Counted from the first letter of the stretch, positions 19,100-29,693 are shown. The stretch: DNA of 64,000 nucleotides from Terfezia claveryi (GCA_015179025.1 WHUX01000139.1:1-64000), one strand, 5' to 3'. Program-made: numbers and translations. Notes: generated by a model not told the origin, from the letters alone.

Positions 19100-22000
19100 T
19101 CAGACGTCTCTTTCATCTCGTGGCTTATTGGGGAATTTCTCTCGGTACTCTCTGAGCTTCTCTGGGCAGTTATCCAACTTGTCAAAGGTCTCCCAAGTGT
19201 CTTCAAACTCCGTATATCCTTCCCAACGCACCCTATACTTGACTATTCCTCTATTCTTGCGGGAGTCCACGATGGATTTGACTTCGAAGATATCTGGTTG
19301 ATCTTCGTCCATATCTTGTGGCTCGTCTCGTCGTCTGAATGGCTTTAGGAGGGTAACATGAACAACATTATGCCATCGTGTGCCTTGTGGAACTTCGAGC
19401 CTGTATGCGTGTGAACCAATAGCTTCAATGACCTTGTAGGGCCCTATCCACTTGCTGGTAAGGGAACGGTTGTTCCCAGCTCGTATCTGTAGGTTCCGGC
19501 GGTCAACCAATACCCAATCGTCAATAGCAAACCTGCGTGCCTTTTCGAGGTGTATAGCACTTCTTTTATGATTGATTTGCTTGAGGGTATCATGAATTTG
19601 GTTGTGTACAGTTGTCATTCGGTCTAGCCATTCTTCTGCAGCGGGGGAGGAGAATTCATAGTCATCTGAAAGGTGAATGGTGCGAGGGTCGAAGCCATAC
19701 AGACTTCGGTAAGGGGAGTACTTATGGGTAGAGTGGGCGGCAGTATTATAGGCAAACTCAGCTAAGGGTAGCCATTGTTTCCAACGAGCTTGCCTATCGT
19801 GACAGTAGATGCGGAGGTACTGCTTAAGTGTTGGGACTGCTCGTTCAGCAAGTCCATCGGTCTGAGGGTGATAGACAGTGGAGAGGCGGAGGGTTATATT
19901 GAGCTTTTGGTTAAGCTCCTTGAGGAATCTAGAAGCAAACTGTGGACCACGGTCAGAGGTGATATGTCGGGGGAGGCCATAGAGTCTCCATATTTCGTTA
20001 ATATAGGTGTCAGCAACATCGGATGCTGTCCATGTAGTCTTTGCCGGAATATAGTGTTGTACTTTTGTAAACCGGTCCGTGATAACGAGTATTGCATTGA
20101 AACCTTCTGACTCTGGTAGCTCACCAACGAAGTCCATAGCTATTTCCTCAAATGGTCGTTCTCCAGTTGGCATCGGTACCAACTTCGTTTGCCTGCTATG
20201 CCTGTCTGCCTTTGCTTTTTGACACTTGGTACATCCTGCCACATAATTCGCAATATCTTCCTGCCACTTATCCCACGTAAAATTCCTTGACACTAGCTCT
20301 TGAGTACGATGTCTTCCCCAATGTCCTGCCACTTGACTATCATGGTGCTGTCTTAGCACTTCCAACTTAAACTCGGAAGGTACCACCCATAGTCCATCCT
20401 TCTTTTGCCATCTGGCCACATCTATTCCTTCCACTTCAACATCTTCGGCTTCCTCTTCATCCTCTTCTCCAAGTACCATTAGCTGTCCATCTTCGAAAAA
20501 TCTAGCATCCATGCCGGATTTCTCTTCCCCTGAACGTCTAGACAGGCCATCAGGCTTGCCCATCTTCGAACCGGGTCTGTAGTGAATATTGTAGATGAAC
20601 TCAGACATGCGGAGGTACCAGGTAGCTTGACGGGAGTTGAGCTTCTGTTTGGTGTTGAAATATTGTAACCCATGGTGGTCTGTATAGACGTTCACTGAAA
20701 CGCCAACCAACCAATCTCGCCACTTCCGGAAGCAATCCACAATTGCAAACAACTCCTTATCATGAATAGGCCAGTTGCGTTGAGCTGCGGAGAGGGTTTT
20801 TGCATGGTATTCAACAGGATGAAGCTGCTTTCCTCCATTGACAATATGATACTGAGAGAGGATACCAGCGATAGCTTGGTTGCTAGCATCAGTCTCTATG
20901 ATTGTCTCGAGTTGTCTGTCAAACTGTGTGAGGATAGGAGCAGTGAGGAATCGTTCCCGGAGGTCATCAAAGGCTTGCTGTTGCTCGTGTCCCCAACTGA
21001 AAGGAACATCTTTCGTTAAGTCGATTAAGGGACGTGCCTTTGCACTGTAGTTGGCAATGAATCGACGGTAGTAGTTGGCGAAGCCTAGGAATGCTTGAAC
21101 CTCTTTCTTTTTGGTAGGAATAGGCCACTTGGACATGGTTTCGAGTTTAGAGGGATCCATTTGGACATGTTGACCATTAATAATATGACCGAGGAATAAG
21201 GTCTCCTGGACATGGAACTCAGACTTCATGAGGTTAACAGCTAACCCATGTTGGATGCATTGCTGAAGAACTTTTTCGACTATTTGTTGATGTTCTTCCT
21301 CTGTCTCACCTCCATAGATGAGTATGTCGTCCAAGTACCAGATACATCCTTCCATATCCTTGAAGATCGTATCCATCATCTCTTGAAATGTAGCAGGAGC
21401 ATTGGTCAACCCAAATGGCATCACGGTATACTCGAATAGTCCCTTTTTCGTTCTGAATGCTGTCTTCCATTCATCTCCTGGTGCAATTCTGATGAGGTTA
21501 TACCCATTTTTGAGGTCCAATCGTGTGAACCATTTACCTCCACGAGTTCTATCGAGCAACTCGGAGATAAGAGGAAGTGGGTATTTGTTTGGTATGGTGA
21601 GACGATTAAGGGCTCGGTAATCGACACATAGCCTTAAAGATCCATCTTTCTTTCGAACAAATAGGATGGGAGCACCAGCGGAGGAGCGTGAGCGTCGAAC
21701 TTTGGTAGTGGGAAGGTTCTCATCGAGGTACTTCTGAAGGGCTTCGTCTTCCTCCCATGTGGTCTTGTAGATAGCCCCGAATGGTATCTTTGCGGTTGGG
21801 TCTTGGAGGGGGATTTCATGGTCCCATGGCTTGTGTTCAGGGAGTCTAGCTGCCTGTTCTGCGGTAAAGCAATGTGCGTAACGAGAGTATCGTTCGCTTG
21901 CGTCAATGATAAGCACGATCTCGCCATCCTCTAGTGGCTCTTCAACTTCAAGAACAGAAACAGTAGGAATCCATCTAATGGAACACGGGATAATCAAACC

Positions 22001-22407
22001 TGTAGAGACCTGTCTCAGGCACCTGTCCTGAGTATCCACCGAAAATCCATTTTCTTCCAACCAAGACAAGCCCAAGATAACATCCTTCTTCCCAATATCC
22101 AAAATTTCGGCATCCATCTTGAACTTACCCAAAAAACGAGAAGAGGAATCCAACATATCAAACTTAGTATTAACCACATATTTTCCTCCAGAAATTCGAG
22201 ATCCATCTCCCTGCCTAACCTTAACTTCCCTGGCTCTTTTCCAAATTCCCAACTTGACTGCTAATCTTTTTCCAACAACTGGAGCACTAGCTCCACAGTC
22301 TACTACTGCTTCAACTTCTTCCCCAGCAATAAAAATCCGGACCGTCAGGAGAGGTGAATGTCTAGGAGTACGTCCGACGGTAGGTGATGTACTCCTTACT
22401 CGTTTCC
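19100..22407 (-). CDS. pol of element D: PR-RT-RH-IN-chromodomain
   Basis: Entered by -1 frameshifting at 22408-22402. The protease site VVDCGAS lies at about 22290-22310. Numbering from the first ATG (22252), RT has LDLKNGYNL (about 246-254) and YLDD (306-309). RNase H has ETDAS (about 453) and TDHHGLQYF. Integrase has the HHCC finger (HH about 636, C..C about 673-676) and a D707-D767-E803 triad with 35 residues between the last two. A GPY-type region (KWIGPYKVI) and a C-terminal chromodomain (about 988-1042, FEVKSIVDSR... YRVRWEGY) follow. There is no stop in more than 1050 codons. Codon use includes normal CpG, unlike element F. Confidence 0.95.
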
Positions 22408-22408
22408 C
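22364..22408 (-). promoter_or_regulatory. -1 frameshift signal of D (GGGAAAC plus stem-loop)
   Basis: In the gag frame TCG GGA AAC gives the heptamer G GGA AAC (22408-22402). After 5 nt an 8-bp stem AGGAGTAC (22396-22389) / GTACTCCT (22371-22364) closes a 17-nt loop. The gag stop TAA is 22398-22396. The pol frame is -1. Vertebrate PEG10 and its relative sushi-ichi use the same heptamer. Element E keeps the stem with one compensatory base pair. Confidence 0.8.
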
Positions 22409-24133
22409 GACTCTTCTCCTTCGGAACCAAGCTCTGTAATCCGAAGTTGTCCTTTATCTGTTCGAGCTTTCTTGTTGGCTGGTACAAGCACCTGGCTTGT
22501 ACTAGTGGTAGTTTTTGGTTTATAGGAATAAGGTTCAGAGGCATGCTTCCCATATGTACACTCTTTTGCCTTATGATCGGTTCTCCCACATTTCACACAT
22601 CGTCCTTCTGTATTCTACTTTTATATATTGGAGAGGGGATGCGAGTATTATTGTAGGAGGTAGGAGCTGTTCCTCGGAGTTGTGTTCCTATATCTAAGGG
22701 GCGCTTCCTAGTTATTGATGGGGCAGTGGCAGTTTGGCGGTTTCGGCTCTGGAATTCAGTACTAATGATATCCATCTCGATAAGTTTCTGTCTCCATTGA
22801 TGTGGGAAGGTGCGAAGGTTTTCATAGTGAGCCATTGATTTGCGGAGCTCATGGGGAAGATTGGAGATTATAATATTGATGACCTGCATCTCGGATAGTT
22901 TGGCATAATTGTTAAGCCTATCTACCTCCGTTAGATAATCCAAGATAGAACCAGTCTTTTTTAATGCTGCTAGGTCATGATACGCTCGATCTGCCTGGTA
23001 GTGGTCCCCATAATATAGTTCCATGGCTTCCTTAACCTCCTTCCAAGTATGATACTTAACTCGGTTAGCCTTCCACCAATCTAATGCTTTTCCATCCATT
23101 GACAACCCAACATATGCTAGCTTCTGGTCTTCATTTCGGGTGAGAGTGATGAGAAAGTAATCATCCATTTGAAGGATCCAGCCTTCGAGATGCGTTCGTT
23201 CTCCCTTGAATTTATTCGGGGGTGGTGCTTTACCTGCTATCTGCTTATCTTCAAAGATTCCTAGTCCTACTGGAGGTGGAAGTGGAGGAGTGGATCTCTG
23301 GGTCGTCTTTGTTCGACTGGTGGTGGAGGAGGTGGTGATATACCTCCTGCTGCTTGCTCGAGTCTTTGTGCTATATTTGCTGGAGGGTGTATAGGCTGAG
23401 GAGCCTGTACCCGACGTTCTACCCTTTCAAGTCGGTCTTGAAAGTTAGTGAATTGTCCTTTCATACTACTGATTTGTCCTTCGATACTAGCAAACCGTTG
23501 CTGGTATTGATCATTGTAGAAGTCAGCTTGTCCCTTGAGATATCGGAGATTGTGGTGGATTGTCTGGAATTCTTTTGTCTGGTTTGTTTGTCCAGAAATA
23601 ATAAGATTCTGGATTTGTGTGAGTGCACTTTGCGTATCATTCGATAGTTGTGCATGTTTGTTGGCAGCAGCATTAGCTGTATTCTGGATATCTGCTGCAC
23701 TTCGCTGAATGAACTCGGTGTGTGCTGTCTGTGTCTGTTGTAGCTGTTGTACCTGTGCGAGTGCAGCTTGCTTTTCTGCCTCTAAACGCTGAACTTGTGC
23801 CTTCATGGCGGCATATCCAGGATCAACGGGGGTCTGGTGGCGAGTTACTGGTCGCTTGCCCTTAGTGGAGGGTCCTGGATTATTAGATGGAGCTACTGAT
23901 GGGGCAACTGATTGTATAATAGGTTCAGGAGAGGAGGAGGATATTGATCCGAGTCCTATTTGTTGACGGGGGGTGCCCCAGCGTTCCTGAAATTGTGGAA
24001 TTTGAGAAGAGGGAGCATAGTATTGCTCGATGAATTGTTCAGCTCGTTGCTGGGCCTGGACAACACTATCATTGTCAGTGTCAGCTATAGGCTCATTAGA
24101 GGCTTCACCAAGTAATCCTCTCAACATCGACAT
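22396..24133 (-). pseudogene. gag of element D with two 1-base frame breaks
   Basis: ATG at 24133. An N-terminal linker leads to a long coiled-coil region (QVQRLEAEKQAALAQVQQLQ and onward, then SIEGQISSMKGQF). A Pro-rich hinge and a Retrotrans_gag capsid domain (MDDYFLITL... KALDWWKANR... YGDHYQADRAY... NLPHELRKSM) follow, then a CCHC knuckle CVKCGRTDHKAKEC near 22570-22605 and the stop at 22396. The frame changes near 23275, where D lacks one C of a CCCC run kept in E, and near 22600 just before the knuckle. Both are one-base losses, so either recent inactivation or sequence error is possible. Confidence 0.85.
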
Positions 24134-24179
24134 AGTTGTAGGGAATTGTAGGGTGTTGGTGTCTATAGAGGTGTATAGA

Positions 24180-24374
24180 CAAGCGGTGTAATGTTACAGG
24201 CGAGCTGTAACTACGAGAATACTTTTCGGGGAACGGATAGATAGTAGCGGAGTAAAGTATAAACGCAGCTATAACTTGGGTGTAATGCGAACTCGATAAG
24301 AGTAAAGCTATATGAGACTTAGAACACCGCTTGGGTCTTATTGTATTAACTATGTAAAAGCGGTAGCTTATATA
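24180..24374 (-). promoter_or_regulatory. TATA box and self-complementary primer site of D
   Basis: Minus-strand TATATAA starts at 24374. Forty-one bases downstream lies CAAGCGGTGT (24333-24324). Its exact complement ACACCGCTTG (24189-24180) begins 2 nt after the LTR end at 24192, in the primer-binding position. No tRNA-like TGG is present there. The spacing is the same as in A and C, which belong to a different family. Element E has decayed versions of both sites. Confidence 0.65.
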
Positions 24375-24808
24375 GAAGCGTTGATCTGATAACCTATTAT
24401 CAGATCTGACGATACTTCCTATAATGGCTTAGTAGCACTGACGTCAGGTAGCTGCCTAAAACAGGAAGATGCTTCCTGTTTAGGAACTCTGCAGGCTGAC
24501 ATACATTGATTAGGCAGCCCGAACTACAACGCTTTGCAGTCAGGCTGTCTTACAGGAGATAAGCTTGAATACAATGAATAACAACATAGGAATGTCATAT
24601 ATTAGAACATCATAGAAACACACTGAAGAGAATACATGCATGAGATCCAATATCAGAGAACACACACTTCCTTTACCCAATCCCTTTAACGTCTGCACTC
24701 CCGACGCACTACCCGCATCTGTATGGGTAATCAGGCCATCACAGTCAGCAATGTAGTAGGGTATTGGTTATCCCGGTGGAGGGTAGGTCTCTTACCTGAG
24801 TCGTAACA
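24192..24808 (-). repeat. 5' LTR of element D (right)
   Basis: 617 bp, bounded by TG...CA on the minus strand, followed on the outer side by the TSD CTACG (24809-24813). A perfect inverted repeat TGATCTGATAA / TTATCAGATC-type lies near 24385-24408, upstream of the TATA box. The flank 24814-25017 has no recognised feature. Confidence 0.93.
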
Positions 24809-25398
24809 CTACGCTTGTGCCCCGTGATTATCCAGGCGAGGCGTCTGCTCAGGCTACAAATCAATACCAACATGTAGTGTGCATTATGCCCAAGGCCGCT
24901 GGGACATGCATGACAATTTTGACGCAGGTGGTCGCCGCACCAGCGAATCTCTCCAAACGGAACCAGAACTACCCATCGGATACGGTCAGATAATCCACTT
25001 CAATAATACATTACCGGTACAGTGAACTCTCGATATAAGAATATCGTTTGGTGGGGGGGGTAATATTCTTATATCAAATATATTCTTATATTAAATGTCA
25101 GGGTAACTACTAAAGGTATACATCAAAAAAGAGAATTAACATGAGGTAGAGGAAGAACTAGGTACAGGATAACCAGGAACCGCCCCGGATGACGTGAAGA
25201 AAGGCAGTATGCATGTGCATAGTCAAATATCTCCTTGTGTTCTTCTTCTGTCCAACCTGACTTTTCAATGCACCACTAGCAGGCATATCAAATTAGTTCG
25301 GGGGTGGTATTGTAGGTGTAGCAATATTGTGTGTCGCGGTATTGGGTATCGTGTGTCGCAGTATTGTGTTTGGCGGCATTGTATTTGGCAGCCATTTA

Positions 25399-25444
25399 CT
25401 CATATTCGGTCCCAATGAGGGGACCATGATGAGCCATCCGGAAA
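25399..25444 (+). other. Structured repeat, copy 1 (covarying hairpin)
   Basis: The outer stem CTCAT/ATGAG (25399-25403 / 25428-25432) and inner stem GGTCCC/GGGACC (25408-25413 / 25420-25425) enclose a six-base loop. The 46-bp unit recurs at 26348-26393 with four differences, two of which compensate in the outer stem. Function unknown. Confidence 0.6.
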
Positions 25445-25584
25445 CCCGGGTGGATTCAGAGCGTACCCCTATTGATCGAGACTAACCCCTATCCTCCACT
25501 ACCGAGGCCCATTCGGACAAGTCTCAGTATGAACTTCACTGACTAAACACGGGGAAACCTCTTTAGGACAAAGCCGTGCTCCTT

Positions 25585-25653
25585 GGCGGAAGGCAGGATT
25601 CGAACCTACGAACGCAATTGCATTCACCAGGATGGTTCCCAACTACACCATCC
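25585..25653 (-). other. tRNA-like sequence with A and B boxes
   Basis: On the minus strand an A-box-like TGGTGTAGTTGG and a perfect B box GGTTCGAATCC lie in normal order, with a good T arm (GTAGG/CCTGC). The 5' acceptor half does not pair with CTTCCGC, and the anticodon arm cannot be drawn, because GGATGGT pairs with ACCATCC instead. This is a tRNA pseudogene or a tRNA-derived pol III promoter within the MITE, not a working tRNA. Confidence 0.45.
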
Positions 25654-25793
25654 ACTCCCCTACCCAATCAGGTACTCTTGCTATAAGAATACCTTAGTAA
25701 AACAACCTCGAGAAAATAAGAATATTCTTATATCAAATATATTCTTATATCAAGTATATTCTTAAATAATTCTTATATCGAGAGTTCACTGTA

Positions 25794-26347
25794 CCTCCTA
25801 GTAGTAGGTAGTGTATCTGCAGATTAGCTGGGGAGAAGGGAAATGCACGTGATTCCCCACTTTGCATCACATCGGTAGGTAGGTATAATGATGGCCGGCC
25901 CAAACGAAAATAGATCTGCTGTGCGCCCTGTCCCAATACCTACTCGCCTCACTCTATACCGGTATCTACTGGTAATTCTCTATGAGCCGCTCAGGAGACG
26001 TAATCCACCTTAGTTGTGCTTCATAATAACGAATTATTGCTTATGATTCGTATAATTACTGGACGTCCTTCACTGAACATGTGAGGCTGCATGTACCCTA
26101 CGCAAATACTTGCTCGGCAATTGGCTGCTGATAAGTATCTAAAATTAAATGGGTGGAACCAATACAGTCATAATACAGTATTTTGTTTAGACTTTATTAC
26201 CGGCTGGTAGTCCTAGTGAGTAATGTTTTCAGCTTCCATACAAAACGACATTTGGGTCTGTTATTAAACTATTTCATGCATTTACATACAGTAGCTTGGC
26301 TGAGATATCCGACGCGTGTTTTTTTTTTTTTTTTTAAATACTAATTA
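25794..26347. other. Spacer between MITE and hairpin copy 2, no gene seen
   Basis: No open frame of note. Ends with a T homopolymer of about 17 bases (about 26319-26335) that could be the poly(A) mark of a minus-strand retroposed sequence. Nothing else was recognised. Confidence 0.35.
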
Positions 26348-26393
26348 CTCCTATTCGGTCCCAATAAGGGGACCATGAGGAGCCACCCGGAAA
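26348..26393 (+). other. Structured repeat, copy 2 (covarying hairpin)
   Basis: The outer stem is CTCCT/AGGAG, where copy 1 has CTCAT/ATGAG; the inner stem GGTCCC/GGGACC is identical. ATTCGGTCCCA (26353-26363) also occurs inverted at 26465-26475, so this copy may be one end of a roughly 120-bp palindromic unit. Confidence 0.6.
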
Positions 26394-26799
26394 GTTAATC
26401 TGCCAGGTCGACGCAGAAAGCAACGCAGATAGATATATGTGTGAGAAAGAAACTCAATAGACACTGGGACCGAATCGTGTAATAGACAGCAAACTTTTCA
26501 TATAGGACAGTAGTGTTGATCTTGACGGTGGCTGACGCAGCCGGTTTTTTACACAGTTGCACTGGTCACAAACCTCACTTGTTCCAACGACAATGCCGCT
26601 GGTACCTCATGCTGGACCTAATGCGCAGACAACAAGCCAAAAACCTCGAACAACCTTTATTTTGCAACTACAGAAATGATGAAATCTGGCAAGCGGACTC
26701 AGATTCCACCACTATTAAAGGCGGATTCCGAAGGACCTGATGTGACACAAGATATTGTACACTTCAATGTTACGTGAGGCTAGAAAGGATGCAACGGCT

Positions 26800-27042
26800 T
26801 TGAATACTCCAGTCTGAAGACATCAATACACCAGGGAATTCAAACTGGCAACTAACTCCTGAGTCAGAAGATGAAACCGACCTGCCAACAGACTGCACAG
26901 AATATGAAGGTTCCGAACTTGCGATTTCAGGTGATGAGGAGGATGCGGATGGAAGTGATGATGAGCAGGGACTGTATATTACTGAGAAGAGGCTGTTCAA
27001 TATACTGAGATTACTCTTTGGGAGGAGATCGTGTAACTAGAT
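26800..27042 (+). pseudogene. Acidic C-terminal protein fragment of unknown family
   Basis: An open frame without ATG (LTPESEDETDLPTDC ... GDEEDADGSDDEQGL) ends RRSCN and TAG at 27040-27042. A separate 75-codon frame at 26513-26740 lies upstream. Acidic tails next to pogo-like ends can be remnants of DDE transposases, but no catalytic motif is visible. 26394-26512 holds nothing recognised. Confidence 0.3.
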
Positions 27043-27050
27043 ATCAATTA

Positions 27051-27615
27051 CAGTAGAACTTCGTTACAAGCATGTCTTCGGGCGGTCAACTCCCATGCCT
27101 ATAGCAAATATATGCTTATATCAACATGTGTAGTCAATTGGATATATATGCATTTGGGTAGCCCCTATAAATATCCAAATACCCCTGAACATCCCCAACA
27201 TCTACCCCAACTACCGGATACCCCCCAACATCCCTCCGACCACCGGATACCCCCACCATCCCATCCGACCACTAGTTGCGCCCTAAACAACTCCCCAACC
27301 ACCCCTATGTACTTCTGCAATGTCCAGAGGTTGAGCAGATTGTAATATATAGCCATGGTTGAACGAAGCCTTATAAGACTTCATATAATTGATATCAGAC
27401 ATCAGTACTGTATTATTATTTGGTAATAACCCCCTGGTAGAAACTAAATCTAAATAACCCTGGCTAGTGCCCAAATTCCCCTGCTAGTATTCATGTTTTA
27501 TGAAAATATTATAGAAAATTTAAGAATATGCCTATAGAGTTTTTATTCTCATTTTGTATGAGGGCGGTCAGCATCTGGCCTAATAGTGAATTCATTCTTG
27601 TAATAGAAATACTTG
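27051..27615. mobile_element. Second, decayed pogo-like MITE
   Basis: The left end CAGTAGAACTTCGTTACAAG is preceded by TA (27049-27050). The right end near 27593-27618 is a mutated inverse (CATTCTTGTAATAGAAATAC), also followed by TA. Inside, GGCGGTCA and ATGCCTATAG occur near both ends in mirrored positions. A C-rich region (27175-27300, CCGGATACCCCC-type repeats) fills the middle. There is no coding sequence. Confidence 0.45.
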
Positions 27616-27888
27616 TAATAATATGCCACTATAAGCATATTTCTAGAAATTATATTATATGGCAGTATCTCATATATAAGCTAGTATTATAGATAAGTCA
27701 GTAAATTTAAGCCTCTGACTACCTAATTGTAAATAAGACAGCCTTCTTACTTATGAATTAATATGGAGTTATACTGTATTTTTAGTATAGTGCTAGCTAA
27801 GGGTCGCCTAAAAAATTAGAGATATCCCTAGTCTAAATATTGGCACTATGTATAGCTTGGATCAGGTACTTAAGGGCATGTTACTAAG
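27616..27888. other. AT-rich flank of element B
   Basis: No feature recognised. The B target duplication CTAAG lies at 27884-27888. Confidence 0.5.
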
Positions 27889-28478
27889 TGTCACAACCGT
27901 CCTTTCCTAGCTGGGTTTGAGAGTCAGACAGGATTCCGTCCGACTCTCGTTATTGTTGATTGATATCACAACCGTATTCTTAGTCTTGATTTGACACTCG
28001 AACAGGCTTGTTCGGGTGTCGTGCTGTTTTGATACTCGAACAGGCTTGTTTGGGTGTCGTCGATAGGTGATTGTTATCTTAGCTTCCGAGATAGGAATCT
28101 TGGGAAGCTTATTCCTTCCACGGCCTTGGCCTGGAATCATGTATATATATCTTCGTCCCTCCGCCCTCTCGTTGGATCCCCATCCAACATCTTGTATACC
28201 AATACAGGACCTTGCTTCTCCCAGTGCTTGTGCACCTCCCTTGTGCACATCCTTGTCTCGTACAAATAACTCTGTAGCATCTGCCTCCCCTGACACACGC
28301 GGCAACTGCCTCCACGTGTCTCGTGCCCCTTGCCCTCTGCCTCTCTCGCCCTCGCCCTTGCCCCCGTCCTAGCCTCTCCTCTAGTTACTCACGTAGCGTT
28401 CCTATGTGTGTGTTACCCTAGTCTTGCCCTTGCCCCGGCGTACCCCTTAGTCGCCTTGTCCCCTGAGCCCTTGTTACA
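27889..28478 (+). repeat. 5' LTR of element B (composite, 590 bp)
   Basis: The first ~75 bp resemble the LTR of A; from about 27964 on it follows the LTR of C, including a second LTR start (ATCACAACCG). It has two copies of a 28-bp imperfect palindrome built on CGAACA/TGTTCG (27993-28020, 28031-28058), while the 3' LTR has one. The primer site ACGTTGGAT is at 28481-28489; its partner in the LTR is mutated to ATCCAACAT (28182-28190). Confidence 0.9.
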
Positions 28479-28514
28479 CTACGTTGGATCCTTTGGACCA
28501 ACTGGTACGCAGTC

Positions 28515-29693
28515 ATGTCAGGAGCAGCTCTCCCACCACCCACCGTCAGGTTCCAGACCTGGAGAAGCTCCCCTATACCCTCAGGCCCGAACGAATTGAA
28601 TGCCTATCATCGAGAAATCATCGACATCTTCGAGGCCATGGATGCCATCGGGGCCGAACTTGGCAACAGCCTGGCCGTAGCCGAACGAAAGCTGAGATCC
28701 GCCAACGAAGAGATCACGGTCCTCCAAATGGATCTTGACCATATGAACCTTGCCCTAGCCACCGAACGGACCACGGTACAAAACCTCGGCCACGCCCTAG
28801 CGAATCTGGCTATCCCTACGCCAACCACCACCGCCAAAACGGAAAGTATCCCCACCCCCCCTAAGTTCAATGGGGATAGGGCTCGTCTACGAGCCTGGAA
28901 AAATGCAGTGAACTTGAAGCTGAGTGGGGATTCAGCTAGGTTTTCATCAGAACAACACCGCCTGGCCTATGTGTTTGCCCTGCTGGAGGGCAAGGCCACG
29001 GATCAAATCCAGCCGTATGTACTCGAGACGGGGATCAAGCTCGACAACATCTCAGCCTTGTTTATTATCTTGGATCGGGCGTTCGGAGATCCTGATGCAG
29101 TGGGGACGGCCAGTCGAGCGCTCTGGGCACTGAGACAGCACAACTCAGAGCTATCTACTTACATCGCAGAGTTCTCGAGGCTGGCCGCAGAGGTAAGGTG
29201 GAATGACCAGGCTAAGTTCGAGCAATTCCAGGAGGGGCTCAGTGATGAGCTCCAACAAGCCATGGTTACCCTCCCCGCGGTTGATACCCTCGAGGAGTTG
29301 ATCGACCAGGCCTCCCGGGTGGAACAGCGGATGTCCCGGCTCCGCAACCACCCCCCGTTCAGGTCAGCACCACGTCTCCCACCACCCCAGCAACACCATG
29401 CCACCAAAGCAGCTCAGGCCCCTGCCCCCGCCAATCAACCAGCACACCCATCGTTGGTGGCAGGAGGGCCCACCCCCATAGATTAATCATCAGGCAGACC
29501 CCGCCTGACCCAAGAAGAGAGGGAACACCGCTGGAATAATGGGCTATACATAGCCTGTAGGAAGGCCGACCACTTCATTGCAGCTTGCCCCCTTCGAAAG
29601 AATCGCTCCCTCGCCATCCATGCTATCTCCAATACCCTAGTGCCCAGGATTGAGGAGCTTGACGAGTCGGGAAAAGCCCTGTCCCTTGCCTAG
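28515..29693 (+). pseudogene. gag of element B, one internal stop
   Basis: ATG at 28515 opens 323 codons up to TAA 29484-29486: a charged helical N-terminus (AVAERKLRSANEEITVLQMD), the capsid-like region (KFNGDRARLRAWKNAV ... FALLEGKATDQIQPYV ... STYIAEFSRLAAEVRW) and a Pro-rich linker. The same frame continues through the nucleocapsid, where the knuckle reads YIACRKADHFIAAC with the first Cys changed to Tyr, and ends at TAG 29691-29693 within the frameshift stem. Confidence 0.9.

Larger units (their letters stand above)
18188..24808 (-). mobile_element. Ty3/Gypsy chromovirus element D, young, pol intact
   Basis: Two 617-bp LTRs differ at only about eight positions by eye. The 5-bp duplication CTACG flanks the element (18183-18187 and 24809-24813). 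On the minus strand the order is 5' LTR (24192-24808), 58-nt leader, gag (24133 to 22396), -1 frameshift signal, a full-length pol (to 19100), 3' UTR, polypurine tract and 3' LTR (18188-18804). Only two one-base frame breaks in gag appear to separate this copy from an intact element. Confidence 0.96.
25020..25791. mobile_element. pogo/Fot-like MITE, 772 bp
   Basis: The ends are long inverted repeats starting CAGTGAACTCTCGATATAAG, with TA on both outer sides (25018-25019 and 25792-25793). CAGT...CTCGATATAA ends with TA duplication are typical of pogo/Fot-type Tc1-mariner elements. Subterminal copies of TATTCTTATATCAAATA occur on both sides. There is no transposase frame. The interior holds a two-part hairpin (25399-25432) and a tRNA-like segment (25585-25653). 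Confidence 0.8.

Noticed and set aside
25585..25653. Functional tRNA gene
   Set aside because: Acceptor and anticodon arms do not pair; only the A and B boxes and the T arm are intact.
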